Origin: Gammaproteobacteria bacterium
Lineage (GTDB): Bacteria > Pseudomonadota > Gammaproteobacteria > SZUA-229
Direction of reading: 5' to 3'
NCBI GenBank assembly: GCA_015484935.1
Contig: WFUQ01000087.1
Location: 1 to 18,959 of the forward strand
DNA: 18,959 bases
Positions 16,654-18,959 of the stretch are shown here, in pieces (positions within the stretch are counted from its first letter, which is position 1; every line of letters begins with the position of its first letter). A program made the position numbers and the translations under genes. The notes under the pieces are model-generated. The model made no database searches. It saw only the letters and a list, made by a program, of their open reading frames with translations, and was not told the DNA's origin.

Positions 16654-17523
16654 ATGACCAGTTCCGCTGACGAAAAAGTATTAGATATCATCTATATCAT
16701 GGGCTCGGGCAGGAGTGGCAGTACCTTGCTATCCAGTATGCTGGGTAGTCAGCGTGATATCGTCTGTGCTGGTGAAGTCTATAACTACATGAACTTTTTT
16801 GAGAGTGCCGAAGCCAGATCGAGAAAATGCTCATGTGGAGAGGCATTGTTGCAGTGTGATTACTGGCAGCAGATAAGGGATAGACTGAAACAACAAAAAG
16901 GAACCGAACTTCTGGACCTGAAAGATACAGACAGACATACATTCGATGAGAATAATCATGCGTTGTTGTCTGCGATTCGAGATGTGTCTGGGAAACCTGT
17001 CATCGTCGACAGCTCCAAACGCCACTACCGTCTCAAGCTGTTACTGAAATCAGGCTTGTTCAGAGTGACTATCGTGCATCTTATACGCGATGCGAGAGCC
17101 TATGCATACAGCAGTCTGGTGACCGCCCGGAAGAATGGTGAGTCTGATACCGCCTACTATAAAAAGATACTGCAGTGGCAGAAGAAAAACATCGGTATCA
17201 AGGCGATCTACGGCAGGCATCCACGTTATGTGCAGATGAGATATGAGGATCTGGTGCGCAATCATGAAGCGGAGCTGGAGAGAGTGATGCGGTTGTGTGA
17301 TTTGACACTGGATACTGGTCGGGTGTTTGATCCGTCGGTCAACCAGAGTCATGAATTTTCCGGCAATAGTGGCTTCATCAGCAAAGGCCTTGATGAGATC
17401 AAACTGGATACTCGCTATCTGGAAAGCCTGTCTGCACGGCAGTGGCTAGTGTCAAGCACATTGGTCGCGCCGTGCCTCACATTATTTGGTTATCCCGTTT
17501 TCAGCCGAGGTGTGCCCGCTTGA
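16654..17523 (+). CDS. second sulfotransferase, Cys-motif family
   Basis: This 289-residue protein carries a clear PAPS 5'-phosphosulfate loop, GSGRSGSTLL (residues 17-26), and a 3'-phosphate-type motif HLIRDARAYAYSS (142-154). A Cys cluster, C59-x-C61-G-x5-C68 followed by DYW, is shared by one branch of bacterial sulfotransferases and may bind metal or form a structural loop. VIVDSSKRHYRLKLL (116-130) is typical of the same branch. It is only distantly related to the sulfotransferase 12 nt upstream, so this is not a tandem duplication. The two probably sulfate different positions. The start follows no strong ribosome binding site. Its stop overlaps the TTG start of the next gene. Confidence 0.82.
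   Translation: MTSSADEKVLDIIYIMGSGRSGSTLLSSMLGSQRDIVCAGEVYNYMNFFESAEARSRKCSCGEALLQCDYWQQIRDRLKQQKGTELLDLKDTDRHTFDENNHALLSAIRDVSGKPVIVDSSKRHYRLKLLLKSGLFRVTIVHLIRDARAYAYSSLVTARKNGESDTAYYKKILQWQKKNIGIKAIYGRHPRYVQMRYEDLVRNHEAELERVMRLCDLTLDTGRVFDPSVNQSHEFSGNSGFISKGLDEIKLDTRYLESLSARQWLVSSTLVAPCLTLFGYPVFSRGVPA
17507..17510 (+). promoter_or_regulatory. ribosome binding site that fixes a TTG start
   Basis: GAGG lies nine bases before the TTG at 17520. The longer open frame starting at 17442 lies inside the preceding sulfotransferase gene and lacks a comparable site. The purine tract therefore supports the TTG as the true start of the last glycosyltransferase. Confidence 0.55.
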
Positions 17524-18653
17524 AGATATTGTTTGTCTCCATGCGTGGTCCGACAAATGAGGATCGCCGCGGTGGTGCACAAGATTACATACAATTCATC
17601 TCGGAGCCGTGGATAGCGCAGGGGCATGAGGTGACGATTCTTTGTGGGCAGGAGTATCTGAATAAATGCTTGCTGCCAGTGAATGAAAACGTCGCTGGTA
17701 TCGACATCATAAGAACAGGTACGCCGTCAAAACGGATAAGACCACTTCTGGATAAAGTACGAGAGATTGCTGGAAACTTCGATGTTGTCATCGAAAACAT
17801 CATGGGCTTTCCAGTATTTCTGCCACTCATCCTGAGTAAAGATAAACCCTTGTTTGCTATCAAGCACCACTTTGAAGGCAAATCTTTCATAAAGAGTCAG
17901 GGATGGATAAAAGGCTTGATAGGACTGGCATTAGAAGAGATATTCCAACCGCTGTTTTATAGAAACATCCCCTTCGTCGTGGTCAGTACCAAGACGCTGG
18001 ATGAGATAAATAGTCTATGGATCAAGCCACGTGCTGAGATCCGAATCATTCCGCCTGGTATCGCCCCGATGCAGATCGATGCAGATGCTGAAAAATATCC
18101 TGATCCTACCGTTGTCTACTATGGTGCTCTGGATACGGGGAGAAAGAAGGTCGATCATCTGATCCAGGCGTTCAAGGAAGTATTGAAAGCGGTCCCGAAC
18201 GCGAAGTTGATCATTGGTGGTCAGGGTCCGGATAGTGAGCTACTGAAAGACATGGCTAAAGGGCTGCCTGTCACATTTAAGGGTTTTTTGACCGAGCAGG
18301 ACAAGTGTGAGCTACTGGAGCGGGGCTGGATATTCGCCACTCCCTCGATGACGGAAGGATTTGGCATAACCTGGGTCGAGGCGAATTCGGCTGGTCTACC
18401 AGTAGTCGGCTATGATCTTGGGCTGGATACGGTGAACGATGCGTGCTCGATGATGGTGCCTGTCGGCGACAGAGAACAGTTGGCAGATGCCATAAAAACA
18501 CTGTTGTCAGATGAAGAGTTAATACAGTCCATGTCGATAGCCGCGCGAAGAAATGCAGAAAGATTTGATTGGGAATTGTCAAATCAGAAGCTAACGGATT
18601 TTTTGAATGTCGCTCTGGTTTGTAGTATGCAGAAGCAAGAACAGAATGAATAG
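17520..18653 (+). CDS. GT4-family glycosyltransferase with TTG start
   Basis: With the TTG start the protein has 377 residues and begins (f)MKILFVSMRGPTNEDRRGGA, a normal GT4 N-terminus with a glycine-rich acceptor loop. An upstream in-frame ATG at 17442 would add 26 residues read from inside the sulfotransferase gene. Later motifs are VVYYGALDTGRKKVDHLIQA in the donor domain, then IIGGQGPDSELL, and the E-x7-E pair in EGFGITWVE (Glu279 and Glu287) followed by ANSAGLPVVGYD. The TTG overlaps the TGA of the preceding gene by four bases, and GAGG lies 9 nt upstream. It is the last gene on the plus strand and probably completes the glycosyltransferase set for the repeat unit. Donor and acceptor are unknown. 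Confidence 0.83.
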   Translation: MKILFVSMRGPTNEDRRGGAQDYIQFISEPWIAQGHEVTILCGQEYLNKCLLPVNENVAGIDIIRTGTPSKRIRPLLDKVREIAGNFDVVIENIMGFPVFLPLILSKDKPLFAIKHHFEGKSFIKSQGWIKGLIGLALEEIFQPLFYRNIPFVVVSTKTLDEINSLWIKPRAEIRIIPPGIAPMQIDADAEKYPDPTVVYYGALDTGRKKVDHLIQAFKEVLKAVPNAKLIIGGQGPDSELLKDMAKGLPVTFKGFLTEQDKCELLERGWIFATPSMTEGFGITWVEANSAGLPVVGYDLGLDTVNDACSMMVPVGDREQLADAIKTLLSDEELIQSMSIAARRNAERFDWELSNQKLTDFLNVALVCSMQKQEQNE

Positions 18654-18693
18654 TCTGTTCCGAAGAAAGATTAACATCGTTAGATGTGTGAAG

Positions 18694-18959
18694 TCAGAAG
18701 GTGCTCTGCCGGGTACCTTTGAGACCCAGGTCATTTGCTAATAAATTGGTGAATCTGGTGGCGCCATTGTGATTTAGATGATAGGTGTCTTTGAAGAACT
18801 CACTGCTCGAATCAAGCAGGCTTGAATAGTCCAGTACCTTCAGTCCTGCTGATGAGGCATTGTCTGTGATGGCTTTGATCAGTTTCTCCCAGGAGTATTC
18901 GGGCGCATATTTTTTTTGCCATTTTGCTACAGCTTTGGTGACGGGAGGTGCTATCAGAT
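18694..18959 (-). CDS. C-terminal part of an SGNH-type hydrolase/acyltransferase (5' end outside window)
   Basis: The minus strand reads open from the window edge for 87 codons to a TGA at 18694-18696. The fragment contains KDTYHLNHNGATRFTNLLA; the Asp-x-x-His pair (third and sixth residues after the Lys) and the trailing HLN-x2-GA are the block V catalytic pattern of SGNH hydrolases. It resembles the ends of AlgX/DltD/DUF1574-like proteins that work with MBOAT O-acyltransferases. I infer that the full gene, running in from the right, may O-acetylate an exported polymer, but only the last part is visible. It converges on the operon, with a 40-nt gap between the two stops. Confidence 0.6.
   Translation of the reverse strand, partial: LIAPPVTKAVAKWQKKYAPEYSWEKLIKAITDNASSAGLKVLDYSSLLDSSSEFFKDTYHLNHNGATRFTNLLANDLGLKGTRQSTF

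Noticed and set aside
15781..17523. The two sulfotransferase genes as a recent tandem duplication
   Set aside because: Their P-loops, linker motifs and the Cys cluster differ throughout, so they represent separate branches.
18639..18660. GAACAG/CTGTTC inverted repeat at the end of the operon as a bidirectional terminator
   Set aside because: The stem has six pairs with only three G-C pairs and a ten-base loop, and there is no T-run on either side. It may be chance; the real terminator was not identified.
1..18959. Insertion sequences, CRISPR arrays, tRNA genes or toxin-antitoxin genes
   Set aside because: No transposase-like protein, terminal inverted repeat, regularly spaced repeat or tRNA-like sequence was noticed on either strand by eye.

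Overview
The window holds one long polysaccharide-biosynthesis locus. Fifteen plus-strand genes run from 207 to 18653 with almost no gaps: most junctions are 4-8 nt overlaps or gaps under 40 nt, and the largest are about 51 and 79 nt. Fragments of unrelated genes lie at each edge. The protein families, the alternating GTG/TTG starts, the moderate GC content and the GDP-mannose/UDP-uronate gene set suggest a Gram-negative proteobacterium, most likely a gammaproteobacterium. I cannot name a genus. There is no tRNA, rRNA, CRISPR array or recognisable insertion sequence.

Layout. (1) 1-56: a 17-residue tail that looks like the end of a response-regulator receiver domain. (2) 57-206: a leader with a candidate -10 box, a GC-rich hairpin followed by five T's, and a strong ribosome binding site. 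(3) 207-6209: five nucleotide-sugar genes. They are a bifunctional GDP-mannose pyrophosphorylase/phosphomannose isomerase, a WbpP/TviC-type 4-epimerase, a WbpA/TviB-type UDP-HexNAc 6-dehydrogenase, a UDP-glucose 6-dehydrogenase and a UDP-glucuronate 4-epimerase. Together they could supply GDP-mannose, a UDP-HexNAc uronic acid, UDP-GlcA and UDP-GalA. (4) 6233-10160: a visibly AT-richer block with a Wzx-type flippase, a TylF-type O-methyltransferase and a cytoplasmic-looking PQQ/FG-GAP beta-propeller protein. (5) 10166-11449: an all-helical (alpha/alpha)-toroid protein of unknown activity. (6) 11446-15784: four glycosyltransferases (GT4, GT2, GT4/TuaH-like, GT4). (7) 15781-17523: two different sulfotransferases. 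(8) 17520-18653: a fifth glycosyltransferase, with a TTG start. (9) 18694-18959, minus strand: the C-terminal end of an SGNH-type hydrolase/acyltransferase, convergent with the operon.

Taken together, the genes make activated mannose and several uronic acids, assemble them into a repeat unit with at least five glycosyltransferases, decorate it with methyl and sulfate groups (and perhaps acetyl groups), and flip it through a Wzx transporter. The product is inferred to be a sulfated, uronic-acid-rich surface or exopolysaccharide, loosely like a glycosaminoglycan in chemistry. The window contains no priming glycosyltransferase, Wzy polymerase, Wza/Wzc export genes or PAPS synthesis genes, so the pathway must be completed elsewhere. 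The least explained part is the adjacent pair made of the Cys-rich, leaderless beta-propeller and the helical-toroid protein (8718-11449).
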